From Hymenobacter canadensis (GTDB lineage Bacteria > Bacteroidota > Bacteroidia > Cytophagales > Hymenobacteraceae): a stretch of 64,000 nt of DNA. Made by a program: the position numbers and the translations under genes. The stretch spans positions 4,080,501-4,144,500 of the forward strand of contig NZ_CP114767.1 in the NCBI RefSeq assembly GCF_027359925.1. Reading direction: 5' to 3'. The notes below the pieces were generated by a model. The model saw nothing but the letters and a program-made list of their open reading frames with translations. It searched no databases and was not told the origin of the DNA. This document shows, in pieces, positions 22,816-31,716 of this stretch (position 1 is the stretch's first letter; each line of letters begins with the position of its first letter).

Positions 22816-24258
22816 TTAGGCTGGCGTGAGGGTCTCGGTGAGTGACTTGGCAAAGGCCAGCAGATGCTCCTCGCGGAACGCACCGCTTATCACCTGCAGG
22901 CCGATGGGCAGCCCGGCCGAGTCGTTGCCGGCCGGGATGGAAACGGCTGGTACTCCGGCCAGGGAGGCCTGCACCGTGAAAATATCGGCCAAGTACATAG
23001 CCAGCGTGTCCTTGTTCACTTCCCCGATGCGGAACGCCGTGGTAGGGGCGGTAGGCAGCACCAGGAAATCATACTGGCGCAGCATCTCGTCGGTTTTGTC
23101 TTTGATGAGGCGGCGGACCTGCTGCGCTTTGGTATAATAGGCGTCGTAGTAATCGGCCGACAGCACGAAGGTGCCGAGCAGAATCCGGCGCTGCACCTCG
23201 GCCCCGAAGCCCTGGGAGCGAGTTTTCTTATACAGCGAAGGCAGGTCGGTGGCGTCAGGCGCGCGGTAGCCATACTTCACCCCATCGAAGCGGCTCAGGT
23301 TGGAGCTGGCTTCGGCGGTGGTCAGGATGTAGTACGTGGGCACCATGTAGTCGAGGTAGGGAAAATCCACCGCGTCTACCACGTGGCCCTGGCCGCGCAG
23401 CTCATCGAGGGTGTGCTCCAGCGCCCCTTTTATCTCGGCGTTGAGGCCCGGCCGCTCCACGGCATCCCGGATGTAGCCGATGCGGTAGTGCGGAGCTGGT
23501 TCCAGCAGCTGGCTGTAGGCCGGCACATCGCGCTGGCTTACGGTACTATCGAAGTTGTCGGCGCCGGCCATCACCTCCAGCAACACGGCCGCATCCTCCA
23601 CCGAGCGGGTGAGGGTGCCGATCTGGTCGAAGGAAGAAGCGTATGCCACCAGCCCGTAGCGCGAAATGCGCGAATACGTGGGCTTGAAGCCCACAATACC
23701 GCAGAACGCGGCCGGCTGCCGCACCGAGCCGCCGGTATCAGAACCGATGGAAGCCAGGCAGAAATCGGCCTGCACGGCCACGGCCGATCCGCCGGAGGAA
23801 CCGCCTGAAACCCGCTCTTCGTCCAGGGCGTTGCGCACCGGGCCGAAGTAGGATGTTTCGTTGGAGGCGCCCATGGCAAACTCGTCGCAGTTCTGACGGC
23901 CGATGAAGATGGCGTCCTCATCGAGCAAACGCTGCACCGCCGAGGCCGTGAACAGCGACTTAAACCCGTCGAGGATGTGGCTGCTGCTTTGCAGAGCGTG
24001 GTCTTTGTAGGCCAGAACGTCCTTCAGGCCAATCACCATACCGGCCAGCTTGCCGGCCGTGCCGGCGGCCAGCTTGGCGTCTACGGCATCGGCCTGGGCG
24101 CGGGCTTCTTCGGGCCATACTTCAAGAAAAGCATTCAAGCGGCTGTTGTGCCGCTCGATGTTATCCAGATAATACTCCACGAGCTGACGGCAGGTGGTAC
24201 CACCTGCCGTCAGCTCGCTACGAACTTCCGTGAGAGAATGAAAGCGTCTCAATTTCAA
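22816..24258 (-). CDS. gatA: Asp-tRNA(Asn)/Glu-tRNA(Gln) amidotransferase subunit A
   Basis: 480 aa, the amidase subunit of GatCAB, which releases ammonia from glutamine to convert misacylated Glu-tRNA(Gln) or Asp-tRNA(Asn). The amidase-signature catalytic triad is visible: Lys79 in VIGLKDVL, Ser154 in SGGSSGGSA and Ser178 in SDTGGSVRQPA. The family-typical GIVGFKPTYSRISRYG and YDAYYTKAQQVRRLI follow. It lies 8 bp downstream of a tatA-type gene, in the same orientation. Codons 14-27 form a perfect palindrome (see 24180). Confidence 0.95.
   Translation of the reverse strand: MKLRRFHSLTEVRSELTAGGTTCRQLVEYYLDNIERHNSRLNAFLEVWPEEARAQADAVDAKLAAGTAGKLAGMVIGLKDVLAYKDHALQSSSHILDGFKSLFTASAVQRLLDEDAIFIGRQNCDEFAMGASNETSYFGPVRNALDEERVSGGSSGGSAVAVQADFCLASIGSDTGGSVRQPAAFCGIVGFKPTYSRISRYGLVAYASSFDQIGTLTRSVEDAAVLLEVMAGADNFDSTVSQRDVPAYSQLLEPAPHYRIGYIRDAVERPGLNAEIKGALEHTLDELRGQGHVVDAVDFPYLDYMVPTYYILTTAEASSNLSRFDGVKYGYRAPDATDLPSLYKKTRSQGFGAEVQRRILLGTFVLSADYYDAYYTKAQQVRRLIKDKTDEMLRQYDFLVLPTAPTTAFRIGEVNKDTLAMYLADIFTVQASLAGVPAVSIPAGNDSAGLPIGLQVISGAFREEHLLAFAKSLTETLTPA
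24180..24217. repeat. Perfect 38-bp palindrome inside gatA
   Basis: Positions 24180-24217 equal their own reverse complement with no spacer (centre GGTACC). Both strands therefore encode the same residues, ELTAGGTTCRQL. As RNA it would form a 17-bp stem with a 4-nt loop about 40 nt after the gatA start codon. Confidence 0.9.
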
Positions 24259-24266
24259 GAAATCAG

Positions 24267-24716
24267 TTAGGACATTTGATCAAGACGAGGACGCTCGGCG
24301 GGAGCGGCTGCCGGAGGCGTGATGCCACCGTCCATCGGCGGAGCAATGGGGGGCACGTATGTGGTAGCCGGAGCCGTTTCGGGAGCAGCATAAGCGGCAT
24401 CAGGAAGCGCCTGATGGCCTGGCTGCACGGTAGGGTGCTGCACTATGGGCTGCTGCGCTACCGTAGTGGCTGGGTCGACGTAGTTCGGGTTGAACTGCTG
24501 CTGATAGGGCTGCTGCGCCTGCTGCTGGGTGCCGGCGTTCTCAAATTCGCTGCGAATTTCCTGCGAAGCGTCCTTGAACTCGCGGATGCCTTTGCCTAAG
24601 CCACGCGCCAGCTCCGGAATCTTATTGGCGCCAAAGAAAATCAGGATAACAACGAGGACGAGCATCATCTCGCCGCCGCCGATGCCTTCCAGAAAGAGAA
24701 AAAGGGGAGTATGCAT
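24267..24716 (-). CDS. Twin-arginine translocase TatA/TatB-type subunit, long C-tail
   Basis: 149 aa. A short N-terminal membrane helix (MMLVLVVILIFFGANKIPEL) is followed by the TatA/B amphipathic helix ARGLGKGIREFKDASQEIRS and then about 90 residues of Gln/Pro/Ala-rich unstructured tail. The FG hinge before KIPEL is the TatA hallmark. It is the pore or receptor component of the folded-protein export system. TatC is not in the window. The adjacent gene at 24729 is a second, shorter copy; they sit 12 bp apart and probably form an operon with gatA. Confidence 0.9.
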   Translation of the reverse strand: MHTPLFLFLEGIGGGEMMLVLVVILIFFGANKIPELARGLGKGIREFKDASQEIRSEFENAGTQQQAQQPYQQQFNPNYVDPATTVAQQPIVQHPTVQPGHQALPDAAYAAPETAPATTYVPPIAPPMDGGITPPAAAPAERPRLDQMS

Positions 24717-24728
24717 GAGCGGAAAGGG

Positions 24729-24980
24729 TTAAGCCTGCGGCTGGTTAGGATTCGTGGGATTGATAGGGGCGTTGGGGTTGATGGGCGCCCCGGGTGCGGC
24801 CGGCCGGTCGCGGTACTCGGGCTGCGGCTCCTTGGAGGCAGCTTTGAACTCGCGGATGCCCTGACCCATACCCCGGAACATTTCGGGGATACGCTTGGCA
24901 CCAAAGAAAAGGACCAGAATAAGAACAATGAACAGTATTGTTTTAGGCGCAATGGCCAAAATCAAAAGGGAAACGAACAT
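24729..24980 (-). CDS. tatA: Twin-arginine translocase TatA-type subunit, short
   Basis: 83 aa from the ATG at 24980 (MFVSLLILAIAPKTILFIVL); an upstream ATG at 25118 adds 46 residues with several Cys and no TatA-like content and overlaps the promoter. Membrane helix, FGAKRIPEM hinge and amphipathic helix FRGMGQGIREFKAASKEP are clear, and a short Asn/Pro-rich tail ends it. It is first in the operon with the second tat gene and gatA. Confidence 0.92.
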   Translation of the reverse strand: MFVSLLILAIAPKTILFIVLILVLFFGAKRIPEMFRGMGQGIREFKAASKEPQPEYRDRPAAPGAPINPNAPINPTNPNQPQA

Positions 24981-25050
24981 AAACAAGACCCTGAGGGTAC
25001 GGTTTGGAGTGGAAAGCCTAAGTACGCATACGCAGGTGCGGCAGGATTGG

Positions 25051-25058
25051 TAAAGGTA
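25051..25058 (-). promoter_or_regulatory. Near-consensus -7 box (TACCTTTA) for tatA
   Basis: One mismatch to TAnnTTTG, 71 bp upstream of the ATG at 24980 and inside the longer reading of the gene, which favours the short start. Confidence 0.45.
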
Positions 25059-25301
25059 CCCCATAATTTTAAAAAAAGTGCCCCGCCTCCGTAGCGCACA
25101 CCCGGGCCAGGCAAACAATCCGGTCAGGCCCTAACTTCGTACGGACCGTATTGACCGGCCGGGTTCAGCGCTTGGTTGGCCGGGCAATATGACCATTCCG
25201 GCGAGTGAAATTGGCGGTTTGTCGTTACTTTCGGTTTCACTGTCCGAAGGCGTTCTATACTAGGTTATGCGCCTGCTCTAGCACCATTTTTCTTCCAGTC
25301 T

Positions 25302-26276
25302 ATGCAAAAGATCAGCCCTGCTACTGTGGTTGCTGCCAAACCAAAAAAGGGAGAACCAGCTCCACTTGCTTCTGCTCTATGGGAAGCTAACCGGATAGAG
25401 GCGTTGCGCAGCTACTATATTCTGGATACTCCTCAGGAAGAAGCCTTCAATAATCTGGTGCGCCTGGCTGCTTATATCTGCGGGACACCGATTTCGTTGG
25501 TTTCGCTGATTGACTCCAACCGGCAGTGGATTAAGGCCCGGACCGGACCGGTGGAAATGGGCGATACCCCGCGGGACGTTACGTTCTGCCAGCATGCCAT
25601 GCTATCCGAGGATGTGCTGGAAATCCGCGACCCCCAGTCGAATCCGCTTTTCAAGCATTATCCCAGCGTAACCGGCGACGCCAGCATCCGCTTTTACGCA
25701 GGCGCGCCACTCACCACGCCGGACGGCATGCCGCTGGGTACCATCTGTACTATTGATACGGAGCCCCGGACCCTTACGGAGCAGCAGCGGGACGCGCTTC
25801 GCATTCTGGCCAAAGAGGTGATGTCGCACCTGGAACTGCGGCGGGCGCGGCAGCAGCTGGAACTGGAGCAGCAGAAGATGGAGGGGCTGCTCCGGATGGC
25901 CAACGACAATGCCCAGTCGATGTTCGTGAGCAGCCGCAACGAGATATTCGTTAAGCAGGACCACAAACTGGTGCGGGTGCACACCGATGACATTCGCTAC
26001 GTGGAGGCCCTGGGCGACTACGTCAATATTTACACCTCGCGAGAGCGGTACACGGTGTACAGCACCATGAAAGAGCTGGAAGCCAAACTGCCCGTCCGCG
26101 AATTTGCCCGCATCCACCGCAAGTATATCGTGTGCCTCGACCGGATTACGGCCATCGAAGGCGACGCCGTTCAGATTGATACCGGCCGCAGTTCTGACCG
26201 GGCGGCCAGCCCGCCGCTTATTCCTATCGGCAACTCTTATAAGTCGGTTTTATTGAGCCGCCTGAATTTGATATAA
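25302..26276 (+). CDS. GAF-LytTR transcriptional regulator
   Basis: 324 aa, cytoplasmic. A GAF domain spans about residues 45-175 (FNNLVRLAAYICGTPISLVS, then SIRFYAGAPLTTPDGMPLGT), followed by a short coiled coil (ELRRARQQLELEQQKMEGLL) and a C-terminal LytTR DNA-binding domain from about 210 (IRYVEALGDYVNIYTSRERY, FARIHRKYIVCLDRITAIEG). It has no receiver domain, so input probably comes by ligand binding to GAF or through the coiled coil rather than by phosphorylation. The ligand is unknown. The next gene on this strand is far away. Confidence 0.88.
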   Translation: MQKISPATVVAAKPKKGEPAPLASALWEANRIEALRSYYILDTPQEEAFNNLVRLAAYICGTPISLVSLIDSNRQWIKARTGPVEMGDTPRDVTFCQHAMLSEDVLEIRDPQSNPLFKHYPSVTGDASIRFYAGAPLTTPDGMPLGTICTIDTEPRTLTEQQRDALRILAKEVMSHLELRRARQQLELEQQKMEGLLRMANDNAQSMFVSSRNEIFVKQDHKLVRVHTDDIRYVEALGDYVNIYTSRERYTVYSTMKELEAKLPVREFARIHRKYIVCLDRITAIEGDAVQIDTGRSSDRAASPPLIPIGNSYKSVLLSRLNLI

Positions 26277-26460
26277 AAGCTTCGGTAAACCGTAGTTCGG
26301 CGGGGAAAATCAGGGCTTCACCGAAAAATGTGGAATGCTTGCCCGGCGGGCTTCTATATTTCGGAATGTTATCGGAATATGAATTGGTTGCGGGGGGGCA
26401 TCTCTGATGCGTCTGAACGGCCAGCCATACTGATAGCTAAGTTTGTTTTCATAGCTCAGA

Positions 26461-26492
26461 AAGACACCGCACATTGTACGGTGTCTTTTTTT
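26461..26492 (+). terminator. Intrinsic terminator, probably of the GAF-LytTR gene
   Basis: AAGACACCG pairs with CGGTGTCTT over 9 nt and runs into TTTTTT. It is 185 bp after the stop of that gene; nothing recognisable lies between. Confidence 0.6.
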
Positions 26493-26530
26493 GCCTGTAT
26501 TGCAGTGAGCGGGGCGAAAAATCGGCCTGG

Positions 26531-27928
26531 CTAGTGGCGGCCGAGCCAGTTTTCGGGGTTGAGGTTGGAGCTGTTGCGCCACACCTGAAACTGCACCTCG
26601 GAGGTGCCTTCGGAGCTGGTATACACGGTCCCGATCTGCTGGCGGGCCTTCACGGTCTGGCCTTCGCTCACGCTCACCCCGCGCAGCTTGGCGTATACTG
26701 TGAAGTACTCGCCGTGCTGAATCATGACGATGTTGTTCATGCCGGGCACGCTGGCCACCGTCAGCACTTTCCCGTCGAAAATGGCCCGCACCGGCTCCCC
26801 GGCGCTGGTCTGGATATCGACGCCACGGTTTTCCACTACCACGTTTTTGAGTACCGGGTGGTTGTGGCGGCCGAAACGCTGCGAGATAAAGCCTTTGGCT
26901 ACCGGCCACAGCAGGCTGCCCCGGTTATCGGCAAACGACGACGACAAAACGGCCGTTTCGGGCGTCAGCGTTACCCGGTCGGTGCGCACGGCGGCGGCGG
27001 GCTCGGCCGGCTCGGAGTAGGTGCGGCCGGCTCCTTCGGGCGCGGTGCGGCCGGGCGCGGCGGCAGTGGCCCGCTCGGCTCGTTCGCGGGCGGCGGCGCG
27101 GGCCGCGGCTTTGGCAGCAGCCACTCGGGCGGCGCGGGCTATTTCCTCGCGCACGCGCACCGCAATCAGGTTGTCGAGGCGGCCGATGGCGCGCTGGCGG
27201 TCGGCCAGTTCCTGCCGCAGCCCCTGTTCCTGCTGGCTGAGCTTGGTTACTACCTGGTCCTGCTGGGTTTTCAGCGTAACCAAGTTGTTTTTCTCGGCTA
27301 CCTGGGTGTTGAGCAACTGGCCTTTCTCCTGCTTTTTCACCTGCAGGCCCGAGAGCTGCTGGCTAAGGCGCTGCTGGGTGCCCGTAATCTGGGTGGCCTG
27401 AGCCTGGCGCACTTCGGCGTACTGCCGGATGTAGCGCAGGCGCAGCATAAACTGGTTGAACGACTCCGCGGCAAACAGAAACATCAGCCGGTTGTAGCTA
27501 TTGGCCGTTTTCGAGCCGGCGTAGATCAGCTTGGCGTACTCGGCCTTCAGCTGCTGCAGGCTTTGCTGGGTCTGCTGCACCTGGGTCTGGGTCTGCACCA
27601 CGTCGGTTTCGATGTAGCGCAGCTCCGACGAAATGTTGCGGATAACTCCTTGCTGCACCGTCAACTTCTCCTTAAGAGCATTGAGTTGGCCCAGGGACGC
27701 CTGCTTCTGGCGCTGGGTCTGCTCCAGAATGCGGCTGGCTTCCTGAATCCGGCGCAGCGTGGTGCGCCGCTCCCGCTCCAGTTGGGCTTTTGATTTCTGG
27801 GCCGGGCGCTTTTTCGAGGACGTACTGCGCTGGGCCAGAACGCGGCCGGCGGGCAACAGGCCCAGCGGAGCCAGTTGGCTCAGCAGCAGCAGGGCCAAGG
27901 CCAGCCAGCGCTTACTTCTTACGGGCAT
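26531..27928 (-). CDS. Murein hydrolase activator EnvC-like (degenerate LytM)
   Basis: 465 aa with a signal peptide (VLAQ at its end), two long coiled coils (about 45-240) and a C-terminal LytM/M23 domain at 340-465. The zinc ligands are missing: where M23 peptidases have HxxxD the sequence reads NRGVD, as in E. coli EnvC, and the HxH motif is EVQFQ. It therefore probably activates amidases rather than cutting peptidoglycan itself. It overlaps the DUF4292 gene by 17 bp; TPR-DUF4292-EnvC is a conserved Bacteroidota operon. Confidence 0.88.
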   Translation of the reverse strand: MPVRSKRWLALALLLLSQLAPLGLLPAGRVLAQRSTSSKKRPAQKSKAQLERERRTTLRRIQEASRILEQTQRQKQASLGQLNALKEKLTVQQGVIRNISSELRYIETDVVQTQTQVQQTQQSLQQLKAEYAKLIYAGSKTANSYNRLMFLFAAESFNQFMLRLRYIRQYAEVRQAQATQITGTQQRLSQQLSGLQVKKQEKGQLLNTQVAEKNNLVTLKTQQDQVVTKLSQQEQGLRQELADRQRAIGRLDNLIAVRVREEIARAARVAAAKAAARAAARERAERATAAAPGRTAPEGAGRTYSEPAEPAAAVRTDRVTLTPETAVLSSSFADNRGSLLWPVAKGFISQRFGRHNHPVLKNVVVENRGVDIQTSAGEPVRAIFDGKVLTVASVPGMNNIVMIQHGEYFTVYAKLRGVSVSEGQTVKARQQIGTVYTSSEGTSEVQFQVWRNSSNLNPENWLGRH

Positions 27929-28682
27929 AGCCTTTCGGAATCGAGAACGGAAACTGCAGCCGCTCCTTGTCTACATCGACGGTGCGGTAGCTGATGGTGG
28001 CCGTGGTGGGCTTGGTGGTGCCCTGCTGCAGCTGCACTTGTGTGGTATAGGCAAACGACTGCGGCGTGCGCTCTACTACCCGGAAATCGGTGTAGTCTAC
28101 CGTTACCTTGTTTTGCGTGGCTGGGTCATTCACGGTGAGCTGTTGCACCCGGGCCTTGCCCAGCTCAATGAGCTGCTGCACCAGCAGTCCGGCCTGCTCA
28201 TAGCTGACACGCTGCACCGAGCCATCGGTTTGCACGACCGGTTCGGTGGCGGAACTGATGGGTGGCAGATAGTTGCCGAGCAGCAGGGCCTGTACCATCT
28301 CAAAGTTCACGGGCACGTTCAGGCGCTTGCTCAGGTAGGCAAAGTCGCCGGCATAATACTCGCGGTGCAGTTTGTCGAGCACCTGCACCGAGTCGCGGGT
28401 GATGTAGGCGCGCACGCCTTCAAAGCCAACCAGAGAGGCCGAAATCCAGATAACGCTGTCTTTGCGGATGCGCACGTTGATGTTGGCCATCTGCTGATTG
28501 CCCTGCAGATCAACCTGGGCCTTGCCCTTCGCCGACAGAAAGCGGAAGTCGACGTTCATGGCGCGCACTGCCTCCGGCATGGCGCGGTTGGCAGCCTTCG
28601 ACTTGGTAGGAATGGCTTTCTGCTGGCAGCCGCCCAATGCTGCGGCGGCCAGAAACAGGCCCAGGGCAATGCGTTTACTCAT
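27912..28682 (-). CDS. DUF4292 lipoprotein
   Basis: 256 aa from the ATG at 28682 (MSKRIALGLFLAAAALGGCQ), with lipobox ALGGC. The rest is beta-rich and resembles the LolB/LolA-type half-barrel of DUF4292 (KGKAQVDLQGNQQMANINVR, YYAGDFAYLSKRLNVPVNF), so a role in lipoprotein or lipid handling at the outer membrane is plausible but not shown. It overlaps the upstream TPR gene by 8 bp and the downstream EnvC gene by 17 bp, so the three are co-translated. Confidence 0.83.
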   Translation of the reverse strand: MSKRIALGLFLAAAALGGCQQKAIPTKSKAANRAMPEAVRAMNVDFRFLSAKGKAQVDLQGNQQMANINVRIRKDSVIWISASLVGFEGVRAYITRDSVQVLDKLHREYYAGDFAYLSKRLNVPVNFEMVQALLLGNYLPPISSATEPVVQTDGSVQRVSYEQAGLLVQQLIELGKARVQQLTVNDPATQNKVTVDYTDFRVVERTPQSFAYTTQVQLQQGTTKPTTATISYRTVDVDKERLQFPFSIPKGYARKK

Positions 28683-30492
28683 ACAACTTCTTGTCTTTGA
28701 TTTTGCGGTCAATCAGCGGGGAGGCGCCGCCGGTTTGTTTGGCCCGCTGCCACTCCGCGTAGGCTTTGTCCTTGTCGCCGAGCTGGTAGAGCACGTCACC
28801 GTAGTGCTCGATGACGGTGGCGTCTTTGCTGGTGAGCAGCGCTTTTTCCAGGTACTGGCGGGCGCCGGCGTAGTCTTTCTGCTTGTAGAGCACCCAGGCG
28901 TAGGTGTCGAGGTAGGTGTCGTTGTCGGGGAACTGCTTCACCAACTTGCCCGACATCTCCTTGGCGCGGTCCAGCTTCTCGCCCCGCACCGACAGAAAGT
29001 AGCTGTAGTTGTTGAGGGCCTGCGCGTTGTTGGCGTCGAAGGTCAGCGCCGCCTCGTAGGCCGCGTCTGACTTGCTGTACTCCTTGATTTCGTGGTAAGC
29101 GTCGCCGAGCTGGGTGTCAAACTGGGCCAATAGCTCGGGGTTGTCGGTGGCCAGCTTGCGGCCATACTCCAGCGCTTTCACGCCCTTGGCCGGCTGCTTG
29201 GCCAGAATATAGCCCACGCCATTGTAGAACCACAGCGGCGCCTGGTTCGGGAACAGCTCCAGTGCCTTCTCGGAGTGCCGCAGCAGCGAGTCGGTCTGGT
29301 TGAGCTCGGCATCGATGAGCACCACCTGCTGCCAGATCTGGTAGCGGGAGTTGTCGAGCCGGATGGCCTGCAGGTAGGTGTTGCGGGCCTGCTCCTTGCG
29401 GTTGGTCAGGGTCTGGATGTCGCCGGCCACGGAGTATGCCTTGGCCTCCTTGGGGTGCACGCGCACCGTAATGGCGGCCAGGTCCAGCGCCGTCTGCTCG
29501 ATCTTGGGGTTGGGCAGCTGCTTGATGTAGTCGACCAGCACCCGCACCTTGTCGTCGATGTCGAGGCCCGGGCTTTCAAACGCCCGCTTGATCTGCTTTT
29601 CCGACTCGGCGGTGTTGCCCTGCTGCCGGTACACGTCGGCCAGAATCATGCGCGCCTGCGGGTTCTCGGGGTCGGTGCGCAGGGCCTGCTCGGCTACGCG
29701 CACGGCGTCGGGCAGGCGGTTGTTGGCGGCGTACATTTCGGCCTGGGCCAGCACGTACCGGATTTCGTCGGGGTTGGCCGCAATCAGCACTTCCCCTTCC
29801 TGCAGGGCTTTGTCGAGGTTGTTCTGCTTCAGGTAAATCTGCTGCTTCTTAAACGACACCTCATCCAGCGGCCCGAACTGCTTTTCGGCCCGTTCCAGCG
29901 TGGCCAGGGCGTCGTCGAGCTTGCCCTGGGCCAGGTACAGGTCGGCCAGGTTGAACAGGTAGTAACCGGAGTCCGGCACGTCCTGAATCAGCTGGGCGTA
30001 TACCTTGGTGGCCTGGTCGTACTGCTTCTGCGAGGCATAGGCCTGAGCCAGCAGCAGGTAGTAGTAGGCGTTTTTGGGGTCGAGCCGGACGGCAGCCTGC
30101 GCGAAGTTGGTGGCGTCTTTGAGGTTGCCGCTCAGCAGATTGGTTTCTGCTATTTTGTAGCTGATGGCCGCGTTGGTCGGGTTGAGGGCATACGCCTTCA
30201 GCAGGCGCTCCAGGGCCTTATTGTAGTCTTCGAGCAGCACGTATTTCACGCCATCCACAAAGAATGATTCGCTCATCTCCCGGTCGCGCTCCGTCAGCTG
30301 GCGCTGGCGGCCGGCGGCGTCCAGCTCGGCTCGGCGCGCCAGCTCCTTCCGCTCTTTGCGGGTGAGCTTGCGCGGCTTGATTTCGTCGGCCGGAGCCGGG
30401 GTAGCTGACGCAGGACGCTGCTGCGCCTGCCCCACGGAGGGCAGACACAGCAGCGCCAGCAACAGCAAAAAAGAAGGAATGACGCTACGCAT
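28675..30492 (-). CDS. Secreted tetratricopeptide repeat protein
   Basis: 605 aa with a signal peptide (VGQAQQRPAS at cleavage), a charged segment rich in RKLTRKERKELARRAELDA, and about 12 TPR units covering residues 60-600 (for example NAYYYLLLAQAYASQKQYDQ and NAQALNNYSYFLSVRGEKL). It is the first gene of the TPR-DUF4292-EnvC unit. It is a probable scaffold for envelope proteins; partner unknown. A near -7 motif (TACCTTGA) lies upstream at about 30546. Confidence 0.87.
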   Translation of the reverse strand: MRSVIPSFLLLLALLCLPSVGQAQQRPASATPAPADEIKPRKLTRKERKELARRAELDAAGRQRQLTERDREMSESFFVDGVKYVLLEDYNKALERLLKAYALNPTNAAISYKIAETNLLSGNLKDATNFAQAAVRLDPKNAYYYLLLAQAYASQKQYDQATKVYAQLIQDVPDSGYYLFNLADLYLAQGKLDDALATLERAEKQFGPLDEVSFKKQQIYLKQNNLDKALQEGEVLIAANPDEIRYVLAQAEMYAANNRLPDAVRVAEQALRTDPENPQARMILADVYRQQGNTAESEKQIKRAFESPGLDIDDKVRVLVDYIKQLPNPKIEQTALDLAAITVRVHPKEAKAYSVAGDIQTLTNRKEQARNTYLQAIRLDNSRYQIWQQVVLIDAELNQTDSLLRHSEKALELFPNQAPLWFYNGVGYILAKQPAKGVKALEYGRKLATDNPELLAQFDTQLGDAYHEIKEYSKSDAAYEAALTFDANNAQALNNYSYFLSVRGEKLDRAKEMSGKLVKQFPDNDTYLDTYAWVLYKQKDYAGARQYLEKALLTSKDATVIEHYGDVLYQLGDKDKAYAEWQRAKQTGGASPLIDRKIKDKKLYE

Positions 30493-30606
30493 GCAGGCAG
30501 AAGCGCGGAACAGGTCCGCCGGTCAGAGGAAACAGAAGAACATCAAGGTACCCAAAACGGCGGAATGGCCCCGGGCTTCTGCGTAACGTAAGCGGCTACG
30601 AAATTA

Positions 30607-31617
30607 TCATACCCGCAGCGTATTGTAGTCGCCCAGGCTTAGGTCGTCGGGCGTGCCCGTAACGGTGGCGTGGTTGCCGATCATGGAGTTGGCCACGTTG
30701 GCGTGCAGTACCGTAGCCGAAGTCTGCACGATGGAGTTCGACACCACCGACGCGCGCACGTTGGAATGGTTGCCCAGCGACACGTGCGGCCCCACCACCG
30801 AATCGGTGATGATAACGCCTTCACCCACGTAGACCGGTGGAATCAATACGGAGTTGGTGACCTTGGCAGATTCAGCAACCAGGTTTTCGCCGCGCTCCTG
30901 CAGGTACTCCAGGTAGCGCTGGTTGGTGAAGACAGTGGCGTCCTTGTTGCCACAGTCCAGCCATTCCGTCACGCGGCCGGGCACGAACACCGTGCCTTTA
31001 TTTTTCATGTTTTCGAGGGCATTGGTGAGCTGGTACTCGCCTTTGTCCATGATGTTGTTATCGAGCAGGTACTGCAGCTCGCTGCGCAGGTACTCGCCGT
31101 CCTGGAAGTAGTAGATGCCGATGATGGCGAGGTCGGATACGAACTCCTGGGGCTTCTCCACGAAGTCGGTGATCTGACCCTGCTCGTTGAGCTTCACCAC
31201 GCCAAACGGCTTGGGGTCTTCTACTTTCTGCACCCAGATGGTACCGGGCACGCTGGAATCAAGCGTGAAATCGGCTTTGAACAGCGTATCGGCAAAGGCT
31301 ACTACCACCGGGCCGGTCAGGGCGCTTTGGGCGCACAGAATGGCGTGGGCAGTACCCAGCGGCTCGTCTTGGTAATGGATGGTGCCTTTTGCGCCTACCG
31401 ACTCGGCAATCTGCACGAGGCTCTTCTCGGTTTCAGCCCCGAAACGCCCGATGATGAAGGCCACTTCCTGCACCGGCTCACCGCACACTTTGGCAATGTC
31501 CTCTACCAGCCGCTGCACAATCGGCTTGCCCGCAATCGGGATAAGCGGTTTCGGAACAGTAAGAGTGTGAGGGCGCATACGTTTGCCCATGCCGGCCATC
31601 GGAACGATAATTCTCAT
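30607..31617 (-). CDS. Sugar-phosphate nucleotidyltransferase
   Basis: 336 aa from the ATG at 31617 (MRIIVPMAGMGKRMRPHTLT), where the nucleotide-binding signature begins; a longer reading from 31674 has no support. Residues 1-235 are a Rossmann-like NTP-transferase domain (PKPLIPIAGKPIVQRLV). The C-terminus is a left-handed beta helix of hexapeptide repeats (GEGVIITDSVVGPHVSLGNH). It makes an NDP-sugar for surface polysaccharide; the sugar is not determinable. It sits with the flippase and dut genes. Confidence 0.9.
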   Translation of the reverse strand: MRIIVPMAGMGKRMRPHTLTVPKPLIPIAGKPIVQRLVEDIAKVCGEPVQEVAFIIGRFGAETEKSLVQIAESVGAKGTIHYQDEPLGTAHAILCAQSALTGPVVVAFADTLFKADFTLDSSVPGTIWVQKVEDPKPFGVVKLNEQGQITDFVEKPQEFVSDLAIIGIYYFQDGEYLRSELQYLLDNNIMDKGEYQLTNALENMKNKGTVFVPGRVTEWLDCGNKDATVFTNQRYLEYLQERGENLVAESAKVTNSVLIPPVYVGEGVIITDSVVGPHVSLGNHSNVRASVVSNSIVQTSATVLHANVANSMIGNHATVTGTPDDLSLGDYNTLRV

Positions 31618-31716
31618 GTCTGAAAGTGTTTCGGGTTGCTTATGAAGAGTAAGGGGTAATAAGCCGGTACGCAAATGGCGCAGGAAAGTAGCGCGCCGCC
31701 TGGGGTTGGGCTGGGT

